A stretch of DNA of 64,000 bases from Sessilibacter corallicola (GTDB lineage Bacteria > Pseudomonadota > Gammaproteobacteria > Pseudomonadales > Cellvibrionaceae), in contig NZ_JAJSLX010000004.1 of assembly GCF_021290925.1 (NCBI RefSeq), positions 124,001 through 188,000 on the forward strand, given 5' to 3'. Both the position numbers and the translations under genes were made by a program. Shown one piece after another: positions 1-9,275 of this stretch. The notes under the pieces were generated by a model. It saw only the letters and a list, made by a program, of their open reading frames with translations. It was not told the origin of the DNA and made no database searches. Within the stretch, counting starts at the first letter, position 1; every line of letters starts with the position of its first letter.

Positions 1-387
1 TTCGGTGGTGTTTTCTAGTTCAATGGTTTGGTTGAGTTTGTTGCTCAATACACGTTCAAGCGCTTCAACATCGACAGAACCGTTTACGGTGATTTGCTTG
101 AGTTCTTCTTCGGTCAGCTGGCTGGTTTGAGTGCCCGGTAAGTAAATGGTGCCGTTGTAGAAATCGACTCCCAGAGCAACGATACCAGGTATTAAAAACA
201 AAATTAGGCCCAGGCCGTCCAACGCGACGATAGCCGGGTCGAGTCGACCACCGGATAATCCCTTGCGCTCTGGGTAAAAGAGGGTGCCGCACCCCGTTAA
301 TTGAGTGACCAGTGCAATACTGAGAAAACTCGCGGCAACCGCTTTGAATTTACGCTTAGGCTTAAGGTGGCTGTTGGAATTCATCAT
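1..387 (-). CDS. Conserved membrane-associated lipoprotein, partial at window edge
   Basis: Reading leftward from the doubled ATG at 385-387/382-384, 129 codons are open to the window edge. The N-terminus is a lipoprotein signal: basic start, hydrophobic stretch, and an L-T-G-C lipobox with the cysteine at about residue 33. It is followed by G-T-L-F-Y-P-E-R-K-G and a hydrophobic segment near residues 50-75. I recognise this pattern as a widespread uncharacterised gammaproteobacterial protein that is sometimes mislabelled as a polynucleotide phosphorylase. No function is known to me. The C-terminus lies outside the window. Confidence 0.6.
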   Translation of the reverse strand, partial: MMNSNSHLKPKRKFKAVAASFLSIALVTQLTGCGTLFYPERKGLSGGRLDPAIVALDGLGLILFLIPGIVALGVDFYNGTIYLPGTQTSQLTEEELKQITVNGSVDVEALERVLSNKLNQTIELENTTE

Positions 388-557
388 TGGGTGTACTCTT
401 GTTTTAAAACGATAAATATCTGTGATTCACAGGGATGCGTATAATACGACACTTCGAAACATCGTATTGAGACCAATCCTAGACATTTTTAAACGCATTT
501 GTCTCCGATCTTTCGGCAGAATCTATTCAATTGCTATCGACAGGCGTCTACTATTCC

Positions 558-1292
558 ATGATTTCCGTTATTTTTGAGAACGACGACTTTATTGTCGTCA
601 GCAAGCCTGAGAATGAAGATTTTCACGATACCGATGAGCAACTGGGTTTTTTCAACCGAGTCAAGGAAACTCTGGCCTTAGATGAGCTGTATCCGATTCA
701 TCGTTTGGATAAGGTGACCTCAGGATTGCTGTTGATGGCGAAAACCTTGACTGCGTGTCAGGCGCTTAATCTCGGCTTTGAAAACAGAACCACGCGCAAA
801 TTGTATCTGGCGATTGCCACCGGCAAGCCTAAGAAGAAGCAGGGGCTAATCAAGGGCGATATGGAGCGGTCTCGGCGCGGCAGTTGGCGTTTATTAAGAA
901 CCACCCAAAATCCGGCAATCACCCGTTTTTTAAGCAGTGGTTTGGGGGAGGGCACGCGTGCCTATTTGCTCTCGCCAAAAACCGGAAAAACTCATCAATT
1001 GCGTGTGGCGATGAAATCCATAGGCGCTCCTATTCTGGGGGACAGCCTGTACGCGGGTGACGCCGCTGATCGAGTGTATTTGCACGCATTTGCGCTGCAA
1101 CTGACATTCAACAACACGCCTTATGTTTTTAGCTGTTTGCCCACTACCGGAAAGTACTTTCAGCATCTGCTTGAGCACGAATGGCTAGCACCTCTGTTAT
1201 TGCCTGAAACTGATACTGGCTCTCAAACTGATTTAAATCCGGAAATTTGCCACAAGCAGTATTTAGAAGGGTTGTTTGAGCGCTTGTCTTGA
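558..1292 (+). CDS. RluA-like pseudouridine synthase
   Basis: This protein of 244 residues belongs to the RluA/TruC branch of pseudouridine synthases, which isomerise uridine to pseudouridine in rRNA or tRNA. The visible signature is Y-P-I-H-R-L-D-K-V-T-S-G, whose aspartate is the family's catalytic residue. A downstream K-T-H-Q-L-R-V segment and G-D-x-x-Y are typical of the family's C-terminal half. There is no N-terminal S4 domain, so it resembles the short forms. The ATG at 558 is preferred over an upstream non-ATG start because the conserved fold begins directly there (M-I-S-V-I-F-E-N-D-D-F). The exact RNA target cannot be read from sequence. Confidence 0.85.
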   Translation: MISVIFENDDFIVVSKPENEDFHDTDEQLGFFNRVKETLALDELYPIHRLDKVTSGLLLMAKTLTACQALNLGFENRTTRKLYLAIATGKPKKKQGLIKGDMERSRRGSWRLLRTTQNPAITRFLSSGLGEGTRAYLLSPKTGKTHQLRVAMKSIGAPILGDSLYAGDAADRVYLHAFALQLTFNNTPYVFSCLPTTGKYFQHLLEHEWLAPLLLPETDTGSQTDLNPEICHKQYLEGLFERLS

Positions 1293-1461
1293 TCAGTGTG
1301 TTCGAGCTTTCGATCTCCGAATACGTAACCTGGTAAGCTGACGTGATGTGTTAAACCGTTACTCTTTGCTGCTTTCGTGATTTAATCAGCGTTGCTGACG
1401 TGTGGCGTCTTATTCCTATTTACTTACTTTACTTCTATCTTTCTTATCCGACTGTTTGAGC

Positions 1462-2982
1462 ATGCCGAAATCCAGATTCGTTGTTTCCATAGTGTTGCTC
1501 ATCGGCATGGCTTTCATATCCGTTGTTGCAATTGATGGGTCGCCAGAAGAGGGGGTGTCTGATCAAACTCAGGCATCACAGAACCTGACGTTAACCGAGT
1601 GCCAATACGAATTTACCAACAATGTTAATCTCTTATGTGGATATTATACCACCCCCGGAAATAACACTGTTCAGTACGAGCTTCCCTTTGTTGTAATCAA
1701 TGGGGAGGAGAGGCAAAACCCTAAGACAGATTCAACGAACAGCACGAATTCAACAAACGGTTTACGGGAATCTATTAACGAAGCGCTGATGGTGTTGCAC
1801 GGTGGACCGGGCGCCGGAGTTGGTTTGGGGCGAACTGAAATTCATTCTTGGATTGGTTGGTATCAACAGCAAAGAATTTCAGGGCCGTTGATTGTGTTCG
1901 ATTATCGCTCTACTGGTTTATCGACACCGTATTACGACTGCGAGCCTCGTTCGTTTGCGCCAGACCGCTCTGGATCTTCTCCAATTGAACAACAAGAAAA
2001 CTTATTCGCAGAATTTAAGCTTTGTCTTGAGCAAATAAAACACCAGGGCGCGCACGAACTGGATTTTAGCTCCGAAACCACCGCATTGGATGCGATTGCT
2101 CTCGCCAAGGCTTTGGGTGTTGAATCTTTGAATGTGTACGCCAATTCTTTTGGTACGCGGGTTGCGCTCTGGCTTGATCGATTGGAGCCAAATTTGATTA
2201 ACCGCATGATTTTAGATGCGCTACATACACCAACCAACGGCGATATGAATCGATGGCCCCAACGCTACGTAGGGGCGTTTAAACAATGGTTTGCTTTTTG
2301 CGCGAGCGATCGTTCCTGCGATGCTAGCGAACAAAAATTATTTCGGGCATTAAAAGTCAATAACCATTTAAACGTATATCCAACAGCTGACGCTTTTATC
2401 GAGACGCTGTATTCAAATTTGTATTTTGCAGGCGGTTACGTAATTAACAATCAATTGATTGATGAGGTAATACGCAACCAACAGGTTTCGTCTGACAATA
2501 ATCGTCAGGAAGACGTTCAAACACGGCCTTTGTCTTCCAATTTAAAGCGAACGCAGTTTAATAAATTCGTCCATTATTTAACAAACTGCGTCGATAATCC
2601 GCCGGTGTCGCTCACGCAGTTTGATCGTAATAAATCTGAATTTCCGCGCTGGCAATCTTTGATTCATTACGACCCTTCAACTGATGTATGCCATCACGTT
2701 AAAACCAATAACCAAATCGCATCGGTGAGTTGGGATTCTATTCAGGCAAAAAGCTTAATTTTATCGGGCGGACTGGATCCGGTAACCTCGTATCGTTCGG
2801 CTGCGGAATTTTTCTCCAATTTTAACGATGCCGTTCATGTCAGTATTCACGACGGTGGTCACGGATTGGTGGAATCACAAGCGTGCTTTACTGGCCTTAT
2901 TTCTTCCTACCTTTCCGGTTACAATATCAATCAGTTTTTGGAAGCCAATTGTAGCCACCGAAGTTTTAATATTACTCAATAA
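1462..2982 (+). CDS. Exported alpha/beta hydrolase, TAP-like C-terminus
   Basis: About 506 residues. The N-terminus from the ATG at 1462 is a signal peptide or anchor (M-P-K-S-R then a hydrophobic run). A longer GTG start at 1402 would put a second hydrophobic stretch in front and is less likely. The hydrolase signature H-G-G-P-G-A-G forms the oxyanion region. The nucleophile elbow is A-N-S-F-G-T, and the likely catalytic histidine is in H-D-G-G-H-G-L near the C-terminus, where the acid also lies (S-G-G-L-D-P-V-T). This matches proteolytic or TAP-like alpha/beta hydrolases related to proline iminopeptidase and tripeptidyl aminopeptidase. The substrate is unknown. The next gene starts 10 nt downstream, so the two are probably co-transcribed. 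Confidence 0.75.
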   Translation: MPKSRFVVSIVLLIGMAFISVVAIDGSPEEGVSDQTQASQNLTLTECQYEFTNNVNLLCGYYTTPGNNTVQYELPFVVINGEERQNPKTDSTNSTNSTNGLRESINEALMVLHGGPGAGVGLGRTEIHSWIGWYQQQRISGPLIVFDYRSTGLSTPYYDCEPRSFAPDRSGSSPIEQQENLFAEFKLCLEQIKHQGAHELDFSSETTALDAIALAKALGVESLNVYANSFGTRVALWLDRLEPNLINRMILDALHTPTNGDMNRWPQRYVGAFKQWFAFCASDRSCDASEQKLFRALKVNNHLNVYPTADAFIETLYSNLYFAGGYVINNQLIDEVIRNQQVSSDNNRQEDVQTRPLSSNLKRTQFNKFVHYLTNCVDNPPVSLTQFDRNKSEFPRWQSLIHYDPSTDVCHHVKTNNQIASVSWDSIQAKSLILSGGLDPVTSYRSAAEFFSNFNDAVHVSIHDGGHGLVESQACFTGLISSYLSGYNINQFLEANCSHRSFNITQ

Positions 2983-2992
2983 TTATAAAAGT

Positions 2993-3763
2993 ATGGCCGT
3001 TCTGTTCGATCAAAACATTTCTGACAATCGTTATCGTGTAACTAAAGCGGGCAACAGCATTCGCTTGTACACCAACGGTTTGTTTCATTCCCAGTTTAAC
3101 GAAAAATCCATTTTAAGCGGTGCGGTTTGGGATTTGCTGTTTTTACCGTCGTTAGCGCTTAATCATCGGTTAAGTAAGGCGCTGGTTTTGGGGGTTGGCG
3201 GTGGTGCGGCTTTAAGAATGCTGAATTATTTTCACGATAATGTCGCGATTACCGGTGTTGATATTAATCCCGTCCACAACGATTTGGCGTGCCGATTTTT
3301 CGGTTTAAACCAAAACGACTACCGTTTGATAACCGCGAATGCCTTGTCTTGGATTCATCAGCAAAAACGCGCCACCTTTGATTATATTGTCGATGATGTA
3401 TTCGCCGGGCGTTTAGGCGACCCCAATCGATCAATTTCTGTATCGCCACAATGGGTTGAACGATTAGAGCAACGGCTTAGCGCAAACGGTGTATTGGTGT
3501 TTAATTTCGACCGGGGTGTGGATTTAAACCGAAGCGTTAACGAACTCTCAAGACACGAATTTGCCGACAAGCGTAACCTGCGCGATTTGTTTCAATCGGC
3601 GATTAAATTAACCTGCCCAGGTTATGAAAATACTATATTAATGTTGTCAAAAGCGGCTGTTAGCGCCAATGACCTTGATGGCCGAATTTTAAACCACCCT
3701 AAAATTAATCTGCCACACATCCGAAAAAGCTTAAAATATCATCTAAGAAACATTACGTTGTAA
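2993..3763 (+). CDS. Spermidine synthase-like methyltransferase-fold protein
   Basis: About 256 residues from the ATG at 2993. An in-frame start further up at 2828 would run antiphase through the end of the hydrolase gene and is rejected. The fold signature is V-L-G-V-G-G-G-A-A-L-R, a glycine-rich SAM/dcSAM-binding loop, followed by G-V-D-I-N-P-V acidic strand end and D-Y-I-V-D-D-V-F, as in spermidine synthase-like proteins. The canonical polyamine pocket is not clear to me, so it may be a SAM-dependent enzyme of that superfamily rather than SpeE. It follows the exported hydrolase gene by 10 nt. Confidence 0.65.
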   Translation: MAVLFDQNISDNRYRVTKAGNSIRLYTNGLFHSQFNEKSILSGAVWDLLFLPSLALNHRLSKALVLGVGGGAALRMLNYFHDNVAITGVDINPVHNDLACRFFGLNQNDYRLITANALSWIHQQKRATFDYIVDDVFAGRLGDPNRSISVSPQWVERLEQRLSANGVLVFNFDRGVDLNRSVNELSRHEFADKRNLRDLFQSAIKLTCPGYENTILMLSKAAVSANDLDGRILNHPKINLPHIRKSLKYHLRNITL

Positions 3764-3786
3764 CTTGGCTGATTGTTTTTTATCGA

Positions 3787-4848
3787 TTAATTTGCCAATA
3801 CTAATACTTTAAAACCGTTTTCAGTGGTCAGTGTTTGAATGGTTTTAAAGTAACTCTGGCCGAATTTTTCTACCGGTATAAACTGGTTAGCAACAAGAAA
3901 TACCTTGCCGTTGTGTTTGATGAGGCGTTTTAGGGCTTTTAAAAACGTATCGGTTAATGGATAGCTGTGATCAAATCCTTTGTGAAACGGAGGATTGCAG
4001 AGAATTAAATCGTATTGTTTATCGGTGGATTCTGCGCAGTGGTCAGCCCAAATCGAGAACGCCAAATTATTTTCTTTTGCCGTTGCCGTTGCCGTTAATG
4101 CGTTGACGGCGGCGGCGTTATTATCGGTTGCGTCAATATGAACGTACCCCAGCCGATGCAACGAGAGCGACAAATAGCCCCAACCACAACCCAGATCCAA
4201 TACACTGAGTGATTGTTTTTCTTCTTTGGTTATCATCTGCGTGTGACTTTCAAATTGCTCCAATAGCAACTTGCTGCCTTGGTCAATTTTATTCCAACCA
4301 AATATGCCTGGTTTACTGTAGCATTGATAGTTTGCGAGGCCGTCAATTTCTCGAAGTGTGCAGTAATCTTGATCGTCTAGCAGGTTTTCAGCGTGATCTG
4401 ATTGGGTTTTGGTTAATACAACAAGATACGTATTTTTGGATTTTTTAATCTCTGACGATCCAAACAGCGCTTTGGCTTTTTTCTCGTAAGTTTTTACGCC
4501 TTCGTTTTTCTCGCCAGTAAGAATCAGTTGGCCGCCTAATTTTAGCGCGTTAAAGCTTTGATTGATAATGTGGTGGACAACCGCTTTTTCTTTGCACAAT
4601 CGAAAAAATACTGTGTCTAATTCACGATAAGCGGTTAAATCGTAATCCGAGAAATTACCGTGTTGGTTCAATTGCGTGTGAATGTCCCAGCGGTTAGTCA
4701 CGTAAAGACTGTTTTTATCGTTGCGCAAATTTCGCGTTAGATAATCTGAATTCTCGTCTAACACCCACAGTGTGCTTGGGTCACTTTCAGTACATTTGTC
4801 TGTATTGCGGTACTGATTCAGCAAAAGCTCTTGGCACGGATCAATCAT
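3787..4848 (-). CDS. rsmC: RsmC-like 16S rRNA (guanine-N2) methyltransferase
   Basis: The protein has 353 residues, close to the usual RsmC length. The C-terminal half holds the active methyltransferase domain: S-V-L-D-L-G-C-G-W-G-Y-L-S for SAM binding and L-C-N-P-P-F-H-K-G, the N-P-P-F motif of exocyclic-amine methylases. The N-terminal half is a degenerate second methyltransferase-like domain, as is typical of RsmC/RlmG. RsmC methylates G1207 of 16S rRNA; RlmG is the main alternative. The start overlaps the 3' end of the RsuA-like gene by 8 nt, indicating one leftward operon of RNA-modification genes. Confidence 0.75.
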   Translation of the reverse strand: MIDPCQELLLNQYRNTDKCTESDPSTLWVLDENSDYLTRNLRNDKNSLYVTNRWDIHTQLNQHGNFSDYDLTAYRELDTVFFRLCKEKAVVHHIINQSFNALKLGGQLILTGEKNEGVKTYEKKAKALFGSSEIKKSKNTYLVVLTKTQSDHAENLLDDQDYCTLREIDGLANYQCYSKPGIFGWNKIDQGSKLLLEQFESHTQMITKEEKQSLSVLDLGCGWGYLSLSLHRLGYVHIDATDNNAAAVNALTATATAKENNLAFSIWADHCAESTDKQYDLILCNPPFHKGFDHSYPLTDTFLKALKRLIKHNGKVFLVANQFIPVEKFGQSYFKTIQTLTTENGFKVLVLAN

Positions 4849-5578
4849 AAATAAATTGGTTAATTTCTTGGATGGTAAGATGTTGGTATTGGCTCTGGGT
4901 TGGAATATCGTTTAAATCAATCTCGCCAATTTTAAGACGGTGCAGTTCGACCACTTTATTGCCCACCGCCGCCAGCATTCTTTTGATTTGGTGATACTTA
5001 CCTTCACTGATGGTCAGACTGATGTCGGTATCGTAATGCTGCTCTATTTTTGCCGGTTTGGTGGGTTTGGGTTCACCTTTCAGAGTAATACCGCGAGTTA
5101 ACGCTGCTATGTCTTGCGCCGATATTGGTTGCGCTAGTTGTACCCGGTAGGTTTTATCGCAGTGACTTTTGGGGGAGGTGATTCGATGATTCCACTCGCC
5201 GTCAGTGGTTAACAGCACCAGGCCCGTGGTGTCTTTATCGAGCCTACCAACAATTTGTAGATTGGCTTTTTCGATGGCCAACAACGTTTGGGTGTCGTTT
5301 TCTAATTCTGCTTGCTGAAAAAGCTCGTCTATGACCGTCGGGTTTTCAAAATCCGATGTTGCACAGACAACCCCTTGGGGTTTGTGCATTTTTAAATAAA
5401 GGTGTGTTTGCTCTACAATGTTTTTGCCTTCAACACTAATGGTTTCTTCGCCCGAAACTTGAACGGCAGTGTTGGTGATAACAGAACCATCCACCATAAT
5501 GCGTTTTTGTTTTGCCAGCCGTTTGATTTCACTGCGCGTAAACAAGCTGTTATCTGCAATAAATTTATCTAAGCGCAT
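4841..5578 (-). CDS. rsuA: RsuA-like 16S rRNA pseudouridine synthase
   Basis: The 245-residue protein starts with an S4 RNA-binding domain (M-R-L-D-K-F-I-A-D-N, then R-S-E-I-K-R-L). The catalytic G-R-L-D-K-D-T-T-G-L-V-L-L motif follows, with the aspartate as nucleophile. The order and length are those of RsuA, which makes pseudouridine 516 in 16S rRNA; RluE/RluB-type targets are the alternative. It overlaps the TruC-like gene upstream by 10 nt and the RsmC-like gene downstream by 8 nt, so translation of the three is probably coupled. Confidence 0.8.
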   Translation of the reverse strand: MRLDKFIADNSLFTRSEIKRLAKQKRIMVDGSVITNTAVQVSGEETISVEGKNIVEQTHLYLKMHKPQGVVCATSDFENPTVIDELFQQAELENDTQTLLAIEKANLQIVGRLDKDTTGLVLLTTDGEWNHRITSPKSHCDKTYRVQLAQPISAQDIAALTRGITLKGEPKPTKPAKIEQHYDTDISLTISEGKYHQIKRMLAAVGNKVVELHRLKIGEIDLNDIPTQSQYQHLTIQEINQFIYD

Positions 5579-6378
5579 AATAATAAACGGTCTAATATTT
5601 CGTCGGCGTTTGCAAATTGAGCAACCACGGTTTGCAGGGTTTCATCCAGCGGTGCGGTAATGTCTATTGTGCGTTCTTGTTGGTAAGGGTGGGGCATCGA
5701 TAATTTGCACGCGTGCAACAATAATCGGTGGGCGTTAAATTCGGTTTGAAAAATACGGTTGTGTTGGCTTTTGCCGTATTTCGGATCGCCAATGATAGGG
5801 TGACTTAAATGTTTTAAATGTCGCCGGATTTGATGTTTGCGCCCGGTTTGCGGTTTGCACAATACCAAACCGTATCGACTGGTTGGAAAGCGATCATTGG
5901 CAACAGGAATTTCCAGAGTGCTCAATGGCGTAAAATCGGTGATGGCATCTTGAGGCGGTTTGTTTCTGCGTGCTTTTTTATCGGTGAATTTATCGAGAAT
6001 TTCTTTCAGCGCATGATCGACGTGAACCGCTTCGCGCATCCAGCCGCGCACCACCGCTAAATAGTGTTTTTCTACCTGATTTTCTTGCCAAACTACCTGA
6101 ATATCGCGAGCGGCTTGCTCGCTGAGTGCAAACAATAAAGCGCCAGAAGTGGGTTTATCCAATCGGTGGACCGGATAAACCCATTGACCAATCTGGTCTC
6201 GAACACGTTGCATAGCGTATTCGGTTTCATGCTTATCTACCGCGCTTTTATGAACCAATAAACCCGAAGGCTTATTAATGGCAATAAAATGCTCGTCTTG
6301 AAAGAGAATCTGGAGTGGGGCGGTTTTCTCAACGTTATCAGTTGTTGAGCTATTACAAGTCAGATTCTCTTCTAGCAT
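5569..6378 (-). CDS. truC: TruC-like tRNA pseudouridine synthase
   Basis: The protein has 269 residues. The segments I-L-F-Q-D-E-H-F-I-A-I-N-K-P-S-G and V-Y-P-V-H-R-L-D-K-P-T-S-G-A-L-L are strongly TruC-like. TruC modifies U65 of certain tRNAs. No S4 domain is present, as expected for TruC. A late K-P-x-T-G-R-K-H-Q-I-R-R-H segment fits the family. It heads a three-gene leftward block with the RsuA-like and RsmC-like genes. Confidence 0.85.
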   Translation of the reverse strand: MLEENLTCNSSTTDNVEKTAPLQILFQDEHFIAINKPSGLLVHKSAVDKHETEYAMQRVRDQIGQWVYPVHRLDKPTSGALLFALSEQAARDIQVVWQENQVEKHYLAVVRGWMREAVHVDHALKEILDKFTDKKARRNKPPQDAITDFTPLSTLEIPVANDRFPTSRYGLVLCKPQTGRKHQIRRHLKHLSHPIIGDPKYGKSQHNRIFQTEFNAHRLLLHACKLSMPHPYQQERTIDITAPLDETLQTVVAQFANADEILDRLLLCA

Positions 6379-6402
6379 TGAATAAAAGTTTATCGATTAA
6401 TT

Positions 6403-6430
6403 GGTTGTTGGTTGTTGGTTGTTGGTTATT
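6403..6430. repeat. Heptamer tandem repeat next to folD stop
   Basis: Four consecutive 7-bp units GGTTGTT (the last reads GGTTATT) lie immediately downstream of, and into, the folD stop codon. It is a simple-sequence tract that could vary in copy number by slippage. I see no gene function in it. Confidence 0.7.
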
Positions 6431-7277
6431 GAGAGGTGATTTTCTTTTCGCCAGAATCAACAGATTGATAAATCAGCGTGTTAATGGTCATTGGACCAAC
6501 GCCACCAGGAACAGGCGTATACGCGGCAACGCGATCTTTTAGCGGCTCTAGTTCGATATCGCCAACACCGCCTGGATGGTAACCCGCATCGACAACAACG
6601 GCTCCGTCTTTAATCCACTCGGCTTTAATAAATTCCGGCTTGCCCACTGCACCGACAATAACGTCTGCCTGCTTGATGTGCTCTTGCAAATTTTGAGTGC
6701 GCGAATGGCAAATGGTTACGGTTGCGTTCGCGTTCAACAGCATTAATGCCATTGGCTTGCCCAAAATAGGGCTGCGACCCACGACCACGGCGTGTTTGCC
6801 AGAAAGCTCAATATCAAACGCTGCTAATAAACGCATGATGCCTTTAGGGGTTGCGCATCCGTAGGCGTCTTCGCCCATACTCATACGGCCAAAACCCAAA
6901 CAAGTCACGCCGTCTACGTCTTTTTCCAAGGCGATAGCATCAAAACAGGCGCGCTCGTCTATTTGTGGTGGTACGGGGTGCTGCAACAAAATACCGTGCA
7001 CGTCGGGGTTGTTGTTGAGGTTGTCGATTTCTTGTAAGAGTTCTTCGGTGGTGGTTTCTTCTGGTAGCTCAACCTTCAAAGAATCCACGCCAATGCGTTC
7101 ACACGCGTTACCTTTCATTTTAACGTAGGTCGCGGAGGCGGGATCACCACCGACTAGAATGGTCGCTAAGATTGGAGTTTGGCCGCCACTTTGCTCTTTG
7201 AGCTTGGCAACGCGTTGGCTGAGTTCTTGTTCAGTTTTTTTGGCGATGGCTTTGCCATCAAGAACCAATGCTGTCAT
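6426..7277 (-). CDS. folD: Bifunctional methylenetetrahydrofolate dehydrogenase/cyclohydrolase
   Basis: The 283-residue protein is FolD, which interconverts 5,10-methylene-THF, 5,10-methenyl-THF and 10-formyl-THF in the cytoplasm. Visible features are Y-V-K-M-K-G with the catalytic lysine, the [10 protein letters not shown] region, [11 protein letters not shown] for the nucleotide-binding part, and the C-terminal signature [10 protein letters not shown]. Length and motif order are standard. It is transcribed leftward; the promoter should lie in the intergenic stretch to its right. Confidence 0.95.
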   Translation of the reverse strand: MTALVLDGKAIAKKTEQELSQRVAKLKEQSGGQTPILATILVGGDPASATYVKMKGNACERIGVDSLKVELPEETTTEELLQEIDNLNNNPDVHGILLQHPVPPQIDERACFDAIALEKDVDGVTCLGFGRMSMGEDAYGCATPKGIMRLLAAFDIELSGKHAVVVGRSPILGKPMALMLLNANATVTICHSRTQNLQEHIKQADVIVGAVGKPEFIKAEWIKDGAVVVDAGYHPGGVGDIELEPLKDRVAAYTPVPGGVGPMTINTLIYQSVDSGEKKITSQ

Positions 7278-7628
7278 TTGCTTAATCCAGAATAATGGTG
7301 TCTTCGAATTTGCTTGCTGTAATTATGATTCAAGAATATGACTATGTTCTTGATCGACTCTTCATAGAGCGTAGTCGTTATTTGAATATATTATCTCTAC
7401 AGCGAAGGCGCAGTATTCTATATCTAAGAGGGTATAAATTGGAGTGAATCTTTTATCGGCTTTCTGGTTTATTAAATTGATCGTTATTTGTTGTACTTAT
7501 AACAACCAGTTTTAGTTGCCGAAATTAGGAATCGATCAGGAAGTATTCGCGCTGGATTAAAAATTGTACCAAATTGGCTAAGTGCTTAATTTAATTTAAA
7601 AGATTTCCATTTTCTTGCAAATTAATCG
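7278..7628. other. AT-rich intergenic stretch
   Basis: This stretch lies between the divergent folD gene and the tRNA cluster. It should contain the leftward folD promoter, but I cannot pick a convincing one. No open frame with a recognisable product is seen. Confidence 0.5.
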
Positions 7629-7657
7629 TTGACGGATCGGAAACCCATGCGTATTAT
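7629..7657 (+). promoter_or_regulatory. Sigma70-type promoter of the tRNA-Pro/Arg/His cluster
   Basis: TTGACG at 7629-7634 and TATTAT at 7652-7657 are separated by 17 bp. A GC-rich discriminator (GCGCCCC) follows. This is the usual form of stringently controlled stable-RNA promoters. It lies about 95 bp before the first tRNA. Confidence 0.7.
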
Positions 7658-7751
7658 GCGCCCCACTTGAGAGGCACAGCCACTTAGCAAAATTCTAGTT
7701 GCAATTAGCAATTAAAATTGGCTTAATACGCAGCTTCTTGAAGAAGTACAT

Positions 7752-7828
<77 letters not shown>

Positions 7829-7859
7829 TTTTAAGAGACGCAAGGTAAGTGACAGCGAT

Positions 7860-7936
<77 letters not shown>

Positions 7937-8000
7937 TTCGGAATTCGTAAAATCCTTGTTGGCTCGGTCTAAGATGACCTAAACTCTTATTATCTCGATG

Positions 8001-8076
8001 GTGGCTGTAGCTCAGTTGGTAGAGCCCCGGATTGTGATTCCGGTCGTCGGGGGTTCAAGTCCCCTCAGCCACCCCA
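8001..8076 (+). tRNA. tRNA-His(GTG)
   Basis: Acceptor GTGGCTG pairs with CAGCCAC, and the anticodon loop TTGTGAT gives GTG. A G precedes position 1, consistent with the extra G(-1) of tRNA-His. CCA is encoded. Last gene of the cluster. Confidence 0.95.
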
Positions 8077-8239
8077 TTATCTCCTCCTGATCTAACGATC
8101 TCTTCAATCAAAATCTAAAAGTCATCATTCCTAATATTCTTATTTAATAGAATGTTATTTCGGTTATATCTCCCTAGTAGTTCAATTTTGTTAAACGCCA
8201 AATTACCAGAATTTTCTTTACTGTCGGATTTAGTCTGTA

Positions 8240-8659
8240 ATGCTTTTAAAAACTAAAATATTAGTAGGGTTTAGTTTTTTAATTTTTATCGTCTTGGCAA
8301 ATGTTCTTTATTTGGTTTTTTCAAGAGTTAATTCTGGCTCAAATTGTTTTGTAGCAGACCAACCATACAAACTATCTTCAAACCAAATTAACGGCGAATC
8401 CTATTCAATATACGCGGTAATTTCTGGGTTTCATGAAAAGTCTCAATATTTCTACTTGTTAAAAGAGCCAGTGGAGTTTGACGATTGTGGTTATTTTTAT
8501 GGCTCAGCTGTGTTCTCTAATTCTCCAGATTTTCCTGTAACAGAGCATGGTATTACCGAAATCTTGGTAGATTCTAATCTTACGTTTACCTTTAAATACT
8601 CTGTGGGAGTTCCTACTAGCCATGATGAAATCATAGTTGTTTGGAAAAACGATCAATAA
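8240..8659 (+). CDS. Small hypothetical protein with one N-terminal membrane segment
   Basis: The 139-residue frame starts at an ATG. Its N-terminus (K-T-K-I-L-V-G-F-S-F-L-I-F-I-V) is one strong hydrophobic segment that may be a signal anchor. The remainder is polar with three cysteines. I do not recognise the family. The base composition is more AT-rich than in the housekeeping genes, and the gene sits at the left edge of the accessory region. Confidence 0.45.
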   Translation: MLLKTKILVGFSFLIFIVLANVLYLVFSRVNSGSNCFVADQPYKLSSNQINGESYSIYAVISGFHEKSQYFYLLKEPVEFDDCGYFYGSAVFSNSPDFPVTEHGITEILVDSNLTFTFKYSVGVPTSHDEIIVVWKNDQ

Positions 8660-9275
8660 AATTTCTGCGGTTTTGAAAGTTGCGCAGAATTCTATTTTTT
8701 CTTTCTCGGGTTATTTTTGAAATTGGGGCTGCAATTTAATAAATAAAAACACCTCTAATTTTTATCTAGGATTTATAGCTAAAGCCTAAGCTAACAAACA
8801 ACCGTTAACTTGATCGTTGAGTCAAAAATTGTCACCGCTTGTCTAACGGGTTTCTAACAATAAAAAATTAAAACGTTAACAAACCGTTATTTTTGTCGGA
8901 TGAAAAATAAAACCCATTTATAAAATTTATTATTATTTTTTCTGTGTTCAGCTTTTGTTTAGATTCAGTCGTGAGTTAAAGGCTAGTAATATAAGTGTTT
9001 TATAGTAAAAGCACAGTGCTTTTTAATTTTTTATTAGAAAATGATAAGTTAAAAATTAATTTTATTTTTTAGCAAAGTTCCGCTGTTTTTCTTTGTGCTT
9101 TTCTATCTTGTTGATAAAAGATAACCATCGATTTTTTTAATCCTTTTTTACAGTCCCGCGTAAAATCTCCGGTACTTTTCATTTACACAAACGCTCAGCG
9201 TTCTGAAATTAAAAGTATTCATGCGATGAGTTGATCGCGATTAAAAATAAAATAAGAGTAAAAAAGGTTAAACAA
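8660..9275. other. Long AT-rich intergenic region
   Basis: About 600 bp of markedly AT-rich DNA without a recognisable gene. It should hold the promoter for the duplicated lipoprotein gene. I see no tRNA, insertion sequence or convincing terminator. Confidence 0.5.

Noticed and set aside
2828-2992. Longer N-terminus for the spermidine synthase-like protein
   Set aside because: It would overlap the hydrolase gene out of frame by over 150 bp; the conserved fold starts at 2993.
8660-9275. Mobile element at the left of the accessory region
   Set aside because: I found no transposase, inverted ends or target duplication in the AT-rich stretch.
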